Assembly (NCBI GenBank): GCA_020846745.1
Contig: JADLDI010000064.1
Span: 34,358 to 98,357, forward strand
DNA: 64,000 nucleotides
Origin: Bryobacterales bacterium
GTDB lineage: Bacteria; Acidobacteriota; Terriglobia; Bryobacterales; Bryobacteraceae
Reading direction: 5' to 3'
Part shown: positions 17,401 through 27,222 of the stretch, piece after piece
How positions within the stretch are numbered: the stretch's first letter is position 1
How the letters are laid out: every line of letters starts with the position of its first letter
The notes under the pieces: generated by a model
The model's database searches: none
The model's input: only the letters and a program-made list of their open reading frames with translations
Told to the model about the DNA's origin: nothing
Made by a program: the position numbers and the translations under genes

Positions 17401-19527
17401 CTACTGCCCATCCGTCTCCGGCGGCCGCTGTATCCACGCCAGCACCGGCTTACTGCACACCCGTTCCGCCGGATTATCGACCCCCGCGCCGCAAACCCGA
17501 ACCTCCGTCGACATCGTCGGCAAATCGCCCGGTATCTGGAAGTTCACCTGTTGCACGCCCGGCACACCCTGTACCGGACCCGCATAGGCCGGCACTTCAA
17601 TCTCCCGATCGTGGATCCGTGCCGTGATCTTCCCGAACGCCGGTTGCGGCAACCCGGTCGCATACACCACCAGGTAATTCCCCGTCAGTTCCGGTACTGC
17701 CTGCGAGTTCACATCGCCGTTCTGGTTATAGATGCCGGCCGGCAGGATCGTAGGCGCCGCCGCCGCAAACTGTACCGTCTGCATCGCCGACAAAACGTTA
17801 TCTCGAGTGATCTGCAACTGCGCACTCGTGCGCCGCCCTAACTCGATCGGAACCAGCACGGTCAGCGTATCTTCTGTGGTGGTCACGTTCCGCTTCATCA
17901 CTTGCGCTTCCATTCCATCGAGCGTCACGCGAACCGCTTCGCCCACCAGCCGCCGCCCCGTAATTATGGCGAACGATCCCACCACAAACGGGCCGGCACT
18001 CGTCACCACCGGCGGATCCGGCAGTGGATCGGTCACCGTGAGCGTCACCGGCAGCACCCGCGTGCCCGCTATCGGACCCGCATCGATCATCAGGTTCGCC
18101 GTGTAGACCCCCTTCGCCAGTTTCTCCGGCACCGCCGACACGATCACTGTCGCGTTGTTCGTCCCGGCTTCCGGCGACACCTTCAACCAGTTCGCGCCGC
18201 TTGTGTATTGCGGCGTCGCGCTCCACACCATCAACCCGCCATTGTCGTTTAGTATCCGCACATACTTCTGGTAAAACCCTGCCCTGCCCTGCGGAGCCGT
18301 GAAGCTCAACTGTTGCCCGTCTACAAACAACCGCGGGAAATACGGTTGGTTGCAGTCGCGCAACACCGTGCAGTCCACCGGCGGCGGAACGTTCAGGAAT
18401 CGTAGAATCGGCTGGCTCGTGGATGCCGTGCCCACCGTCGAGATCGGCGCGAAGCTCACCGCCGCCGATGCTATCGCTTCCGGCGTATTCGCCGGCAGCG
18501 AAACAAACGTCGGAATCTGCGCCGTCTCGATCGAGTAAGCGTTCGAGTCCATCACTTCATACACCGCCCAACCCTGGCCGTTCTGTAACCGGACCTCGCT
18601 TACCGAATTGAATGTCGTGTTCTGCGTCACCGCGGCCGGGTTGAAAACAGGCGTGTCACCCCCGCCGTTCACGTCAGGATTCGGCACCCTCGCCAACAAC
18701 AGCGACCCCTGCAACGTCGGGCCGTACACGCCACCGCTCACCGTCATTCCGAAATCGCCCCCTGAGGTCGGCGTCGCACCCGACGACCCCACAACCACAT
18801 CGGGCACAAACACTCGTGCAGTCGCCGGAAATCCCGAATATTTCAACATCACCCGTACGCCGTTCTGCGTCCCCGGCGCGCGTTTGGTGAATGACGCCGG
18901 CATGCCCTCGGTCACTCGTAGCGACGAGGCCACCGTCCCCGCCTGGATCAGGTCCGTAAAAGAAATCTCTTCTGGCAGGTTCGACCCGCGGCATAGAATC
19001 CGTGCCACTGTCGTATTCGCATACAAACCCCGCATCGGCACCGCGATCGTCACTAGACTGTTTCGAATCCCGATACCTGTCCGTCCATCTGTCGATAGCT
19101 GAGCAGTCACCGCCGACCGTTCCAGATTCGGCGCAACCGCCACGCGAACATTCGAAATGCGAAGAATGGCTTGCCCGTTCGCCGGCATCGTAAATGAAAA
19201 TATGGGGAAGGTTACCGTATTCGCATTGATCAGGAGTGCGGACCCTAGTATCTGCTGCTCCACCCCAACGGGATTCTCGAGCGTCATGCGAACGTCCACC
19301 GATTCGCCGCTCAACCGGTTGGTCACCGGCCGCGAAACGAACAAGGTTAGTGAACCCGACACGGTCTGGCTTGCCGCTCCCGTGCAGTTCAAAGCGACCA
19401 CACCCGCGAGTTCGGTTAAACCCTCCGAGCGGATCTGTAAGGGCTCGGCCGTCGCGTCGCAGACGATTTGTGGCTGCAACTGAGCGAACCCCGGTAAAGC
19501 GAATAGCAGGCAAAACAACCACCGCAT
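17401..19527 (-). CDS. secreted TIGR03437/BACON-like domain protein
   Basis: A 708-residue exported protein with a signal peptide (1-15, LLFALPGFAQ). The N-terminal 400 residues are low-similarity beta-sandwich segments; residues about 430-500 read as a BACON-like module (NWLKVSPEAGTNNATVIVSA, VYTANLMIDA); the C-terminal about 200 residues carry an IPT-like ITGRRLVGEAVRVTLDG strand and end in the TIGR03437 domain (LVVYATGLG-like, QVNFQIPGDLP, two cysteines near the end). The family was named from Candidatus Solibacter. Probably an extracellular carbohydrate-binding or adhesive protein. It is a single gene after the phosphotransferase, with a 19-nt spacing. Confidence 0.85.
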   Translation of the reverse strand: MRWLFCLLFALPGFAQLQPQIVCDATAEPLQIRSEGLTELAGVVALNCTGAASQTVSGSLTLFVSRPVTNRLSGESVDVRMTLENPVGVEQQILGSALLINANTVTFPIFSFTMPANGQAILRISNVRVAVAPNLERSAVTAQLSTDGRTGIGIRNSLVTIAVPMRGLYANTTVARILCRGSNLPEEISFTDLIQAGTVASSLRVTEGMPASFTKRAPGTQNGVRVMLKYSGFPATARVFVPDVVVGSSGATPTSGGDFGMTVSGGVYGPTLQGSLLLARVPNPDVNGGGDTPVFNPAAVTQNTTFNSVSEVRLQNGQGWAVYEVMDSNAYSIETAQIPTFVSLPANTPEAIASAAVSFAPISTVGTASTSQPILRFLNVPPPVDCTVLRDCNQPYFPRLFVDGQQLSFTAPQGRAGFYQKYVRILNDNGGLMVWSATPQYTSGANWLKVSPEAGTNNATVIVSAVPEKLAKGVYTANLMIDAGPIAGTRVLPVTLTVTDPLPDPPVVTSAGPFVVGSFAIITGRRLVGEAVRVTLDGMEAQVMKRNVTTTEDTLTVLVPIELGRRTSAQLQITRDNVLSAMQTVQFAAAAPTILPAGIYNQNGDVNSQAVPELTGNYLVVYATGLPQPAFGKITARIHDREIEVPAYAGPVQGVPGVQQVNFQIPGDLPTMSTEVRVCGAGVDNPAERVCSKPVLAWIQRPPETDGQ

Positions 19528-19546
19528 GACTCAATTCTAGTACTTC

Positions 19547-20584
19547 TCACAGGATCGTCCGGTACGCTTGCCGCGCTAACGCTCCGACACTTGTATGCAA
19601 TCTTGCGAATCGTTCGTCCTTCGTCAATCCCTCTACCCACCGCACGTAGATCTGTTGCAGGATCACCGCCAGCTTGAACAGTCCGTACGCATAGTAGTAC
19701 TCCGGCCGGTCGATCCGCCGCGCAGTTCGTTTCGCATAATTCGCAATAAATTCTTCCCGGCTGTAAAACCCCGGATGCTGTGTCGGAGAAAATCCCGCCA
19801 TCTGGAGTTCATCCGGATCGTTCGGCTCCACCCAATAGGCGAGTGCGCTCCCGAGATCCATGAGGGGATCTCCCACAGTCGCCATTTCCCAATCCAGTAC
19901 CGCGACAATCCGCCCCGGCAGTTCTGAATCTAGTATCAGATTATCGAGTTTGTAGTCATTGTGGATCAGCGACGCGCCAACCTCCGTAGGCCGTTGATCC
20001 CATAGGAACTTAGCAACATATTCCATTTCGTGAATATATTGTGTCTTCGAGCCCTCCCACCGCCGCGTCCACCCTTCAATCTGCCGCGTCACATACCCCT
20101 GCGGCTTCCCCAACCCCGCCAGCCCGGCCCGCTGCAGTTCCAGCAGGTGCAGGTCCGCCAGCCCCCCCACCACAGAATCCGACAGAATCCGACAGTTCTC
20201 CCGATTACCCAGATAAGGCGGCGTGAGGTCTTTGCGCAAAACGAACCCAATCCGCCGCTCCATCAGGTAGAACGGCGCCCCCAGCACCGACTCGTCCTCA
20301 CAGAACACCAGCGGCTTCGGCGCCGGCGCGTACACTCTATGCAGCGGGTCCAACACCCGGAACTCCCGCCCCATGTCATGCGCGCTCTTCACCCTCGACC
20401 CAAACGGCGGCCGCCGCAAAACCCATTCCGCTCCCGGCGTCTTCACCAGATAGGTAAGGTTCGAGTGCCCCGCCGGGAACTGCTCAATTCCCAGCACCGG
20501 CATGTGTAGATAGGCCGCCAGCCGCTCGGCATCCAACTCCTCGCCGGGACGGGGCGGCGCGGTCCCGTTCAGGTCGCGCGGCAT
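19547..20584 (-). CDS. phosphotransferase family protein (ACAD10/11 N-domain-like)
   Basis: A 345-residue APH-fold kinase of the type fused to or neighbouring acyl-CoA dehydrogenases in many bacteria and eukaryotic ACAD10/11. The Brenner-type catalytic loop is LIHNDYKLDNLIL and the metal-binding segment is LDWEMATVGDPLMDLG. ATP-binding N-lobe residues follow HSNLTYLV and WVLRRPP. It lies 15 nt after the histidine phosphatase, so the two are likely one transcript; the same pair occurs in fatty-acid and 4-hydroxy-acid catabolism operons. No acyl-CoA dehydrogenase is present here. The substrate is presumably a hydroxyacyl-CoA or a similar hydroxyl compound. Confidence 0.88.
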   Translation of the reverse strand: MPRDLNGTAPPRPGEELDAERLAAYLHMPVLGIEQFPAGHSNLTYLVKTPGAEWVLRRPPFGSRVKSAHDMGREFRVLDPLHRVYAPAPKPLVFCEDESVLGAPFYLMERRIGFVLRKDLTPPYLGNRENCRILSDSVVGGLADLHLLELQRAGLAGLGKPQGYVTRQIEGWTRRWEGSKTQYIHEMEYVAKFLWDQRPTEVGASLIHNDYKLDNLILDSELPGRIVAVLDWEMATVGDPLMDLGSALAYWVEPNDPDELQMAGFSPTQHPGFYSREEFIANYAKRTARRIDRPEYYYAYGLFKLAVILQQIYVRWVEGLTKDERFARLHTSVGALARQAYRTIL

Positions 20585-20599
20585 AGTTCGGTCGATCTA

Positions 20600-21319
20600 T
20601 CAACGATATGTCAGCAGAGCCGCATCCGCCAGATGAGGGGTCGTATTAAATGTCGACATCGAGAACCGGTCTTTCGTGAACAGGAACTCCGAAACCGAAG
20701 CGTTCCGAACCGACCATGTCAGATTCAACGTCGCCGCGTCGGTTAACCCCAGTGCGACCCTCGCCACCGCTGCCGTGGGCCCCGCCGACGTGAACACCGC
20801 GATTGTCGACGACTTGGGCGCCGAGTCCAGTATTCGCCGGACGCTCCCCTCGATGCGGCGGCAGAAACTCGGCCAGTTGATAAAGCTCTCATCCACCACC
20901 TCGCCTTCAAGCCATCGCTGCGACACCTCACGTAGCACCTTATCGAAGAGCTTCTGCTTCAGCGAGAAATCGGCCGTCGACTGAAACTGCGCCACGAAAT
21001 CGGCCAGGTGCGCATACCGCTCCGTCAATGGCGGCAGGAACGTCCGAACCACCTTTTCCGCCGGGTACTCATCCAGATCGTGATCCACCACCGGTTCCGG
21101 CCACGATAACCCTGCGCGCCGATACGCCTCACCCGCCAAAACCGCGGTCCGAATCTGCCGCTCTGCCGGACCCGTCACCACCTGCGTAATCTCGACGCCT
21201 TGCGCCACCCAGTACTCACCCAAAAGCCGCGATTGGCGTTCGCCCCGCTCGGAGAGTTTATCGTAGTTATCCGCCAGAAAAGACGCTTGTCCATGCCGCA
21301 CCACCAATAAGACACCCAT
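20600..21319 (-). CDS. histidine phosphatase family protein
   Basis: A 239-residue phosphoglycerate-mutase-like protein. The nucleophile motif is VVRHGQASF (R-H-G) and a second basic region follows (VTGPAERQIRTAVLAGEAY), with a late FTSAGPTAAVAR segment in which the usual second His (SHG-type) is replaced by Ser-Ala-Gly. The expected proton-donor Glu may sit in the ACAD-type insertion. The gene heads the pair with the phosphotransferase, so it may dephosphorylate the kinase product. Loss of the second His makes pure phosphatase activity uncertain. Confidence 0.85.
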   Translation of the reverse strand: MGVLLVVRHGQASFLADNYDKLSERGERQSRLLGEYWVAQGVEITQVVTGPAERQIRTAVLAGEAYRRAGLSWPEPVVDHDLDEYPAEKVVRTFLPPLTERYAHLADFVAQFQSTADFSLKQKLFDKVLREVSQRWLEGEVVDESFINWPSFCRRIEGSVRRILDSAPKSSTIAVFTSAGPTAAVARVALGLTDAATLNLTWSVRNASVSEFLFTKDRFSMSTFNTTPHLADAALLTYR

Positions 21320-21385
21320 GGGAAAGATTAATGCTTAGTGTAGCTTGCACCATCGGTGAAGCACGTTACACTTGGAATCAGTCGT

Positions 21386-21700
21386 ATGAGCAGCGAAGGT
21401 TCGAAGAAAGAATCTCAACATCGGCCTTGTCCAAAGTGCGGCGCGTCCCAAGTTCACCGTTCCCGGACAAAGAGTGTGGCCGAGAAGCTGATGCGCGTGC
21501 TCGGCTGGCGGATGTGCCGCTGTCACGAATGCCAGTACCGGTTTTTCCGGCTTGGCGCTTCCATCCTCTCACCAAGCGACGCCTCCAAGATGGGACGCCG
21601 CGCAATGATGTGGGTGATTGCCGCGCTTGGAGTGCTGGGCTGCGCATTTGTCGTGCGCATGCTGATCATCGGCATGGCCGACCCGGGTCCGTCCGGTTGA
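21386..21700 (+). CDS. small zinc-ribbon membrane protein
   Basis: A 104-residue protein of unknown function. An N-terminal zinc ribbon (C-P-K-C near residue 15 and C-R-C-H-E-C near 45) is followed by one transmembrane helix (about 74-94, WVIAALGVLGCAFVVRMLII) and a short tail. I chose the ATG at 21386 (MSSEGSKK); the track start at 21356 adds nothing family-like. A weak TTGCAC / TACACT (16 nt apart) promoter lies before it. It is convergent with the unassigned 21706 gene and divergent from the histidine phosphatase. Zinc-ribbon plus single-TM proteins of this type are common in Acidobacteria but have no assigned role. Confidence 0.7.
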   Translation: MSSEGSKKESQHRPCPKCGASQVHRSRTKSVAEKLMRVLGWRMCRCHECQYRFFRLGASILSPSDASKMGRRAMMWVIAALGVLGCAFVVRMLIIGMADPGPSG

Positions 21701-21705
21701 TCCAG

Positions 21706-22743
21706 CTAGGCCGTAGCCGTCTTTGACAACTTGTAATAGAGGAAGTCGCTCATTCCAGCGCGCGCCTGTAGTTTCGGAAACATCTCTAAGTGATCGGTCG
21801 GATTCGGATTGAGCAACTCGCCCAAATGCACAACCAACCCGCCGATGCTCGATAGCGGATTGCCTAAGTCTATATCTATATCGGCGTAGACAGTATCGTC
21901 GCCGCTCGGATCTTTTGGCAGGGCAAGCACCAGTTGCATCGAAAGAAACTCGCCAATCCGAAAGCTTTCCAGTCTGAATTCTTCCGGTTTTCTGCCGGGA
22001 ATACGTTCGAGCATCTTGGCATGGACGGCTGCTTTGGGCGGCCCCTCTTTTGTCAGATTGGGGACTTTCAACAACCGCACACGCAGGTCGCTGTCGAGCG
22101 CCGCATACATCCGGTCTACGTCGCAGAAGAACACGAACTTCAACGACGAGCACAGCGAGTCGCGCGTGTCCGGCGTACACCGCATCATCGCCAGCAGGTT
22201 CAGCAGACACGCTTTGCGCTGTATGCGCGCGCCGGTGCCCTTCAACCACTCTTTCACCGGTTGCCCGTCGAGCACAGACTTTGCATCGCCCAACACCCGC
22301 GCGCTTGGGTCCGTTTCCTTGATCATGTCGGCCACGAACTCGAAGCGCTGCCTGTCCGGGGCAATCTCGACAGCCACGTTAGCGGTCCCGTTTTCCCGGA
22401 TGTCCACCGTAGTCTGGTTGTTCTTCAGCCGGACGCTGTTCAGTTCGGTGCTGACCTTGTAACGGCCTGCCGGCATCGCCGTAGGATCCACTCCGTGGAC
22501 CCGTAGCTTACCCCCCAACTGTTGGACGTTGAATTGATACCGCGGCGCTTCCCAATCTTTGCGCTGGCGCACCAAATCCATCGCTTTCGCGGTAATCGGG
22601 CTCGCGGGTGAGATACCGATGGCCATCGCCAGCGGCCATGCGCTCGTTTCGTCCCCAAGGATAACGCCGTCTTTGACGTTGAAGTCCCGAATAGGAACCG
22701 GCTGCCCATCCTTCCGGAACTCGATTGTGATTGACTCATTCAT
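21706..22743 (-). CDS. protein of unknown function (345 aa)
   Basis: I do not recognise this protein. It has no signal peptide or membrane segment, so it is probably cytoplasmic. Residues 1-110 look like beta-strand-rich segments ending in VDIRENGTANVAVEI; the middle holds a helical stretch with several cysteines (ARIQRKACLLNLLAMMRCTPDTR, then SSLKFVFFCDVDRMYAALD); the last third reads as another strand-rich domain with a DDTVYADIDIDLGNP segment. It follows the 727-residue gene by 12 nt and closes the run that starts with the DAHP synthase, so the four genes are probably co-transcribed. Confidence 0.75.
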   Translation of the reverse strand: MNESITIEFRKDGQPVPIRDFNVKDGVILGDETSAWPLAMAIGISPASPITAKAMDLVRQRKDWEAPRYQFNVQQLGGKLRVHGVDPTAMPAGRYKVSTELNSVRLKNNQTTVDIRENGTANVAVEIAPDRQRFEFVADMIKETDPSARVLGDAKSVLDGQPVKEWLKGTGARIQRKACLLNLLAMMRCTPDTRDSLCSSLKFVFFCDVDRMYAALDSDLRVRLLKVPNLTKEGPPKAAVHAKMLERIPGRKPEEFRLESFRIGEFLSMQLVLALPKDPSGDDTVYADIDIDLGNPLSSIGGLVVHLGELLNPNPTDHLEMFPKLQARAGMSDFLYYKLSKTATA

Positions 22744-22755
22744 TCCATCACTCCT

Positions 22756-24939
22756 TTATTCACCCGCGCCTTTGGCGATCTCTTCCGGCACACCCAAAAC
22801 CATGCGGCCCGTCGCCTCGCTCGTCACAATACCTTCGACCTTGCCTGCGTTGTGCGAAGCCACTTCAACCATCACCAGGCCCAACGGATCGCCGAAATGC
22901 TCGCCTGTCTTAGCCACCACCGCGGACATTCGCGTTTGCAGCCGCTTGCGCCCTTCCTCGAATCGTGGATCATCGGAGGCGACCGTTTCACCCTTCAGCA
23001 ATGTGCGGACATCAGCGGCGGCGGCGGCGGCCTGCGCCATGGCTTGCGCCCAGTTCAGGATGGTCAAGAAATCGGTAACCGCTGCTTGAAACGCCGCATT
23101 CGACTGCGCTTCGAGCTTGCCCAACCCGAACGCCTGGTACGCTTCGGCGAAGCCGAGGCGCTTCATTTTGTCCCATAACTCGTTGCCTTTGAGTCCAAGG
23201 CCGGCGAACAGCGCACTGAACTTGCGATCTTCGTCACCCGCCACCAAGGCACCCAGCGCCGAACGGCCGGCGTCTTCGAAGACGTGCTGCGGCTTGGGCT
23301 CGTCACCCTCGAAGAACAACGCGTCGACACCCGTCTTGTCGTACTCTGCTTCGACGTAGAAAGTGGTTCGGCCAAACCGAGGCCCCTTGGCCAGAATGCC
23401 TTCGATCTTGTCCGGCGGAAGCAAGCCCAACGACCGCAGCACTTGCAGGTTGTTGCGCATTTCAGGCGCGCCGGTCTTATCGTGGATCTCGAAATAGGTG
23501 TATTTCGCCGACCGCTCCGGCGGAAGGATGAACAGTCCGCTGGCCTTGTAGGTGGCTTCGATGAGGAAGCTCTGCTGCATTAACCCCCGCAACCGGCGCC
23601 CGTCGCGACCGAAGTTGACCAGCAACTGCTCTACGCGCGACGCTTCCGATCTATCGGTGATCATAGTGATCTGGTCGTTGCCGTTGAACGTAACCTCGGA
23701 AGAGGCCACCAGTTTGGTAACGCTACCGAAATTGGCCAATCCCAACAAGTTGATGGAGAGCCGCACCGTACGCGTGTTCCTGTCCGTAAACACGGAGCTT
23801 GACCGGGTCACACCCGGCACGTTGGACAACATGTCGTCGAACCGGCCCTTTAGCGCATGCGCTACCGCTTCATCGGCCGACAGCGATTGGACCTTCGGGT
23901 CCACCTTAAACGTCCATGCCGCCTCCTGCGATTTCAGCCGCCCCAGCGCTGCGTTGGCCGACAGTGCGAGTTTGGTATCGACGGCCTTACGGAACCGGAG
24001 TTCCAATCGCTCGATGCGCTGCTTCTTACTGAATGCGTCGTCGGCTCCGGGCAACGCCGCCATTAGTTCCTGAGCGTTGACGACGGGTTCGCCAATGGTG
24101 AGGGCCCGAATGATCTGCTCGGTCAACTCAAAGCTACCGACCTTCACCGGCAGCGCGGCTTTCGCGGTGAGCCCCAATTCGGCTTCCCTCGATTTGAAGC
24201 GATACAAACCGATTTCGACCAGGCCGCGGTCGAGCTTCATCATACGCACTTGATAGCCGCCCGACAATTCGATTCTTGGACTGATCGAAAACGATGCGTT
24301 GGGGTTGATGTTCACCGATTGGCCGCCTGGAATAGTCAGGCTGGCGAGTGCAGTAACGGGCGCGGTGACCCGGAACTCCGCGGTAATGCTGGTGGTACCC
24401 GAGCCACCTACGACGATCACGACGTCGTCGCGCAGATCGGCCATCTCTTTCCGGGACTGCGGGATTCTGAACTCGTGCAATGTCAAGCCAAGCGCTTTGC
24501 CGAATTCCAGGCCGCTTGGGAAGCGGCGGTAGATGCGCCATTCGTGAGACACACCGGGGGCGAGTCCAAACGCAATCGGACCGGCCGATGCATTGATTTC
24601 GGGGTTCACCGAAGCCGTGAAGGAGAAGGCGAGATACGTCTCGCCTTCCTTGACTTTGACGGCATCGAAGGGATCGTCGTCGTCAAGTGCTCGCCCTTTG
24701 TCCCGCAAGACGCGGATCTTGCCGGTGGCTCCGGCGGCGATCGTGAGGCCGAGATCGCCCGTCAGCGATAGGTCGTGCGAAAACTTCAATCCGGTCTCGA
24801 GTTGGGATTGCGGAATCACGCCGAGCGACAACGGCGCTAGCTGTTGAAAGTTGGGGACCAGCGCAAGCAGGTTCGCGCCAGGCGCAAGCGATCCATCGGC
24901 TTCGATCCCTAATCCGGCACCGAGGGGAATAGTAGGCAT
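22756..24939 (-). CDS. protein of unknown function (727 aa)
   Basis: A long ORF with clearly coding composition that I cannot assign. No signal peptide or transmembrane helix is apparent. The first 250 residues alternate short hydrophobic strands with Gly/Asp turns, including a VVIVVGGSGTT segment and a DDDDPFDAV acidic patch; residues about 260-420 have charged helical stretches (KKQRIERLELRFRKAVD); the C-terminal 250 residues contain an Ala-rich helix (AQAMAQAAAAAADVRTLL). It starts 38 nt after the 320-residue gene's stop. It may be a cytoplasmic scaffold or a large beta-propeller-like protein; the evidence is only compositional. Confidence 0.7.
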   Translation of the reverse strand: MPTIPLGAGLGIEADGSLAPGANLLALVPNFQQLAPLSLGVIPQSQLETGLKFSHDLSLTGDLGLTIAAGATGKIRVLRDKGRALDDDDPFDAVKVKEGETYLAFSFTASVNPEINASAGPIAFGLAPGVSHEWRIYRRFPSGLEFGKALGLTLHEFRIPQSRKEMADLRDDVVIVVGGSGTTSITAEFRVTAPVTALASLTIPGGQSVNINPNASFSISPRIELSGGYQVRMMKLDRGLVEIGLYRFKSREAELGLTAKAALPVKVGSFELTEQIIRALTIGEPVVNAQELMAALPGADDAFSKKQRIERLELRFRKAVDTKLALSANAALGRLKSQEAAWTFKVDPKVQSLSADEAVAHALKGRFDDMLSNVPGVTRSSSVFTDRNTRTVRLSINLLGLANFGSVTKLVASSEVTFNGNDQITMITDRSEASRVEQLLVNFGRDGRRLRGLMQQSFLIEATYKASGLFILPPERSAKYTYFEIHDKTGAPEMRNNLQVLRSLGLLPPDKIEGILAKGPRFGRTTFYVEAEYDKTGVDALFFEGDEPKPQHVFEDAGRSALGALVAGDEDRKFSALFAGLGLKGNELWDKMKRLGFAEAYQAFGLGKLEAQSNAAFQAAVTDFLTILNWAQAMAQAAAAAADVRTLLKGETVASDDPRFEEGRKRLQTRMSAVVAKTGEHFGDPLGLVMVEVASHNAGKVEGIVTSEATGRMVLGVPEEIAKGAGE

Positions 24940-24977
24940 GGGCAGCCAGTATATAGCAACCGGCGTCCGATATGCAG

Positions 24978-25940
24978 TTACCGATTGGATTGCCGCGGCT
25001 TAGGTTCGTCACCGATCGGCTTACCCCCGGCAATCGCTTCGAGGAACCGCCAACGGATTGGCCACTTACCGACGACGCGCGAGCCGTCCTGAGTGAAGCG
25101 GCCCGAAACCAACACTCCACTTAGGTCGTTTTCGTTGGGCTGTTGCTTGTCGCGGCGGAAGAAGGCCTGCAGCGTGCCGGTCATGTCCTGCAAATACTTG
25201 CGCGCTTCCGATGCCTGCTGGTCGTCCTTGAAAATAGCCTGCATTTCGATCTCGAACGCTTCGCCCCCAGGTCCGACACCGAGGGTTATGCGCTCCGCGC
25301 CTTTCACTCCGGACGCGAACGCTTTGGTGCCGGCCGGCAGCGACTGCGGATCTTCAAGAACGCTCGAGGGGAGGCGGATCCAGAACGGCTGGCTGGGCAT
25401 GCCTGCGCCGGACGGCAGGTCACGTACGATCTGAAGGTCGTAGGCGGCGTTTGTATCCTCGCCGATGCCCACGGCCATGACGGTCGGAAACAGCATAAAG
25501 AAGGATACGGACCGGCCGGTACGAGTGGTATCGCCGCCGCAATACCCGTTGACGCACTTGACACCGCGCGATTCGGCCCATTTGCGGATGCGGTCCCAAT
25601 CGAAGCGGCCTTTCAGGAGGAACAGATTGCGGTTCTTAGCGAAGGCTCCCATGACGACATCGAGATCCTGGCGGTAGTCGAAAGCGGTATCGTCAATAAA
25701 GCGCTTGTAATCGAACTCCTCGGCGGCCCGGCTACCGACTAGCAGATCGAGCATGCCCGCGGACCGCATCTGCTGCACGTTCACAGACACCAGAACGGCC
25801 CGATCGAGGGGCAACCTGCGGTACAGGGCCTCATCCGACAAGTCGGCACGCCTGCGGGTCCATTCGAGGTAACCCCACGTGCCCAGGCACACAACCACGA
25901 CGAGCAGCGAAATCTGCCAAGTCCGAACGCGCAACTGCAC
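24978..25940 (-). CDS. membrane-anchored protein of unknown function
   Basis: A 320-residue protein with one N-terminal transmembrane helix (about 8-26, ISLLVVVVCLGTWGYLEW), then a soluble periplasmic domain. The body begins with LSDEALYRRLPLDRAVLVSVNVQQMRSAG, which resembles acidobacterial 'DUF3352-like' envelope proteins that contain duplicated alpha/beta units; two cysteines (VKCVNGYCGG) could form a disulphide. The start is 9 nt from the aroF stop. No function is known, and no active-site motif is visible. Confidence 0.7.
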   Translation of the reverse strand: MQLRVRTWQISLLVVVVCLGTWGYLEWTRRRADLSDEALYRRLPLDRAVLVSVNVQQMRSAGMLDLLVGSRAAEEFDYKRFIDDTAFDYRQDLDVVMGAFAKNRNLFLLKGRFDWDRIRKWAESRGVKCVNGYCGGDTTRTGRSVSFFMLFPTVMAVGIGEDTNAAYDLQIVRDLPSGAGMPSQPFWIRLPSSVLEDPQSLPAGTKAFASGVKGAERITLGVGPGGEAFEIEMQAIFKDDQQASEARKYLQDMTGTLQAFFRRDKQQPNENDLSGVLVSGRFTQDGSRVVGKWPIRWRFLEAIAGGKPIGDEPKPRQSNR

Positions 25941-25949
25941 AATCGAAGG

Positions 25950-26990
25950 TTACACTGCCACGGCTAGTTCAGCCAAGCGGCTTTGTTTCCACAGTTCCAG
26001 ATAGGGTTGCAAGTCGTGCATCATCTGACGGAAGGTGGGCAGGTGCAACGACTGCGCTCCGTCGCTGACCGCCTTTTCGGGACACGGATGGACTTCAACG
26101 ATCAGCGCGTCTGCGCCGATGGCGACGCCTGCGCGCGAAAGGGCCGGGACGAGGTTGCGTTTGCCGGTGGCGTGGCTCGGGTCGAGCACGACGGGCAGGT
26201 GCGTCAGTTCCTGCAGGACCGGCACGGCCACGATGTCGCAGGTGTTGCGAGTGATGGTTTCAAAAGTACGGATACCACGTTCGCAGAGCATGACATCTTT
26301 ATTGCCGTGGGCGACGATGTACTCAGCAGACATCAGGAGTTCTTTGATCGTGGAGCTAAGCCCGCGCTTCAGCATGACGGGACGTCCCGCGGTTCCGAGG
26401 CGCTTGAGCAGGGCGAAGTTCTGCATGTTGCGGGCGCCAATCTGCAAAATGTCGGAGTATTCGGCCACCAGTTCGACGTCGCGGTCGCTCATGACTTCAG
26501 TGACGATGGCGAGACCGGTGGCTTCTCTAGCCTTGCGCAGCAGTTTCAGGCCGTCTTCTTCCATGCCCTGGAAGTCGTACGGGGAAGTGCGCGGTTTGAA
26601 GGCGCCGCCACGCAGCACCTTGGCCCCGGACTCGGCCACAGAGTAAGCAGCCTCCATAATCTGCTTTTCGCTTTCGACGGAGCAGGGTCCGGCCATGACG
26701 ATGAACTCGTCGCCACCGACTTCGCAGTTGTTGACGCGGATACGAGTGCGTTCCTTTTTGAATTCGCGGCTGACGAATTTATAAGGTGCGGAGATCCGGA
26801 CCGCCCGCTCCACCTGCGGCATGGCTTCCAAGGACTCCAGGCACGGCGTGACATCACCGACACCGATGGCGGCGATAACGACGCGCTCTTCGCCCTCGAT
26901 GGTGTGGATCTTGTAGCCGAAATCGCTGATACGCTGGCAGACCTCTTCGATCTCTTCCGGCTTGCTGTGCAACTTCATCGAAATAATCAT
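25950..26990 (-). CDS. aroF: 3-deoxy-7-phosphoheptulonate synthase
   Basis: DAHP synthase (EC 2.5.1.54), first step of the shikimate pathway, from phosphoenolpyruvate and erythrose 4-phosphate. It is of the short Thermotoga type: an N-terminal ferredoxin-like regulatory domain (1-80, [17 protein letters not shown]) followed by a TIM barrel. Landmarks are [53 protein letters not shown] and [15 protein letters not shown], all in the right order. At 346 residues it is the normal length. It heads a four-gene run: three unassigned genes follow within 9, 38 and 12 nt. A GAGGTG site precedes the ATG by 4 nt. The N-domain usually senses aromatic amino acids. Confidence 0.93.
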   Translation of the reverse strand: MIISMKLHSKPEEIEEVCQRISDFGYKIHTIEGEERVVIAAIGVGDVTPCLESLEAMPQVERAVRISAPYKFVSREFKKERTRIRVNNCEVGGDEFIVMAGPCSVESEKQIMEAAYSVAESGAKVLRGGAFKPRTSPYDFQGMEEDGLKLLRKAREATGLAIVTEVMSDRDVELVAEYSDILQIGARNMQNFALLKRLGTAGRPVMLKRGLSSTIKELLMSAEYIVAHGNKDVMLCERGIRTFETITRNTCDIVAVPVLQELTHLPVVLDPSHATGKRNLVPALSRAGVAIGADALIVEVHPCPEKAVSDGAQSLHLPTFRQMMHDLQPYLELWKQSRLAELAVAV

Positions 26991-27222
26991 TCGTTCACCT
27001 CGCGAACCTCGTCACGGACCATAGACCGTCTCCAGGGGTCCCGGCGAGCAACTTTGGGTTTTGTTTGAGGGATTCTATCAGGAAAAAAGAACCGCAGTCA
27101 CTCGCCAACTTCAGCTAGAAGCTGCTAAATCGAAACGAGCCTGGACGGCGGTAGTACATCGTGAATCCTAAAGCTTATCGCTTTTGCGAGGTGGAGTGCA
27201 ACCATAGGCACGTCAGCAGCCG

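Noticed and set aside
25983-27068. 361-aa plus-strand ORF over aroF
   Set aside because: Antisense of a highly conserved DAHP synthase; no domain.
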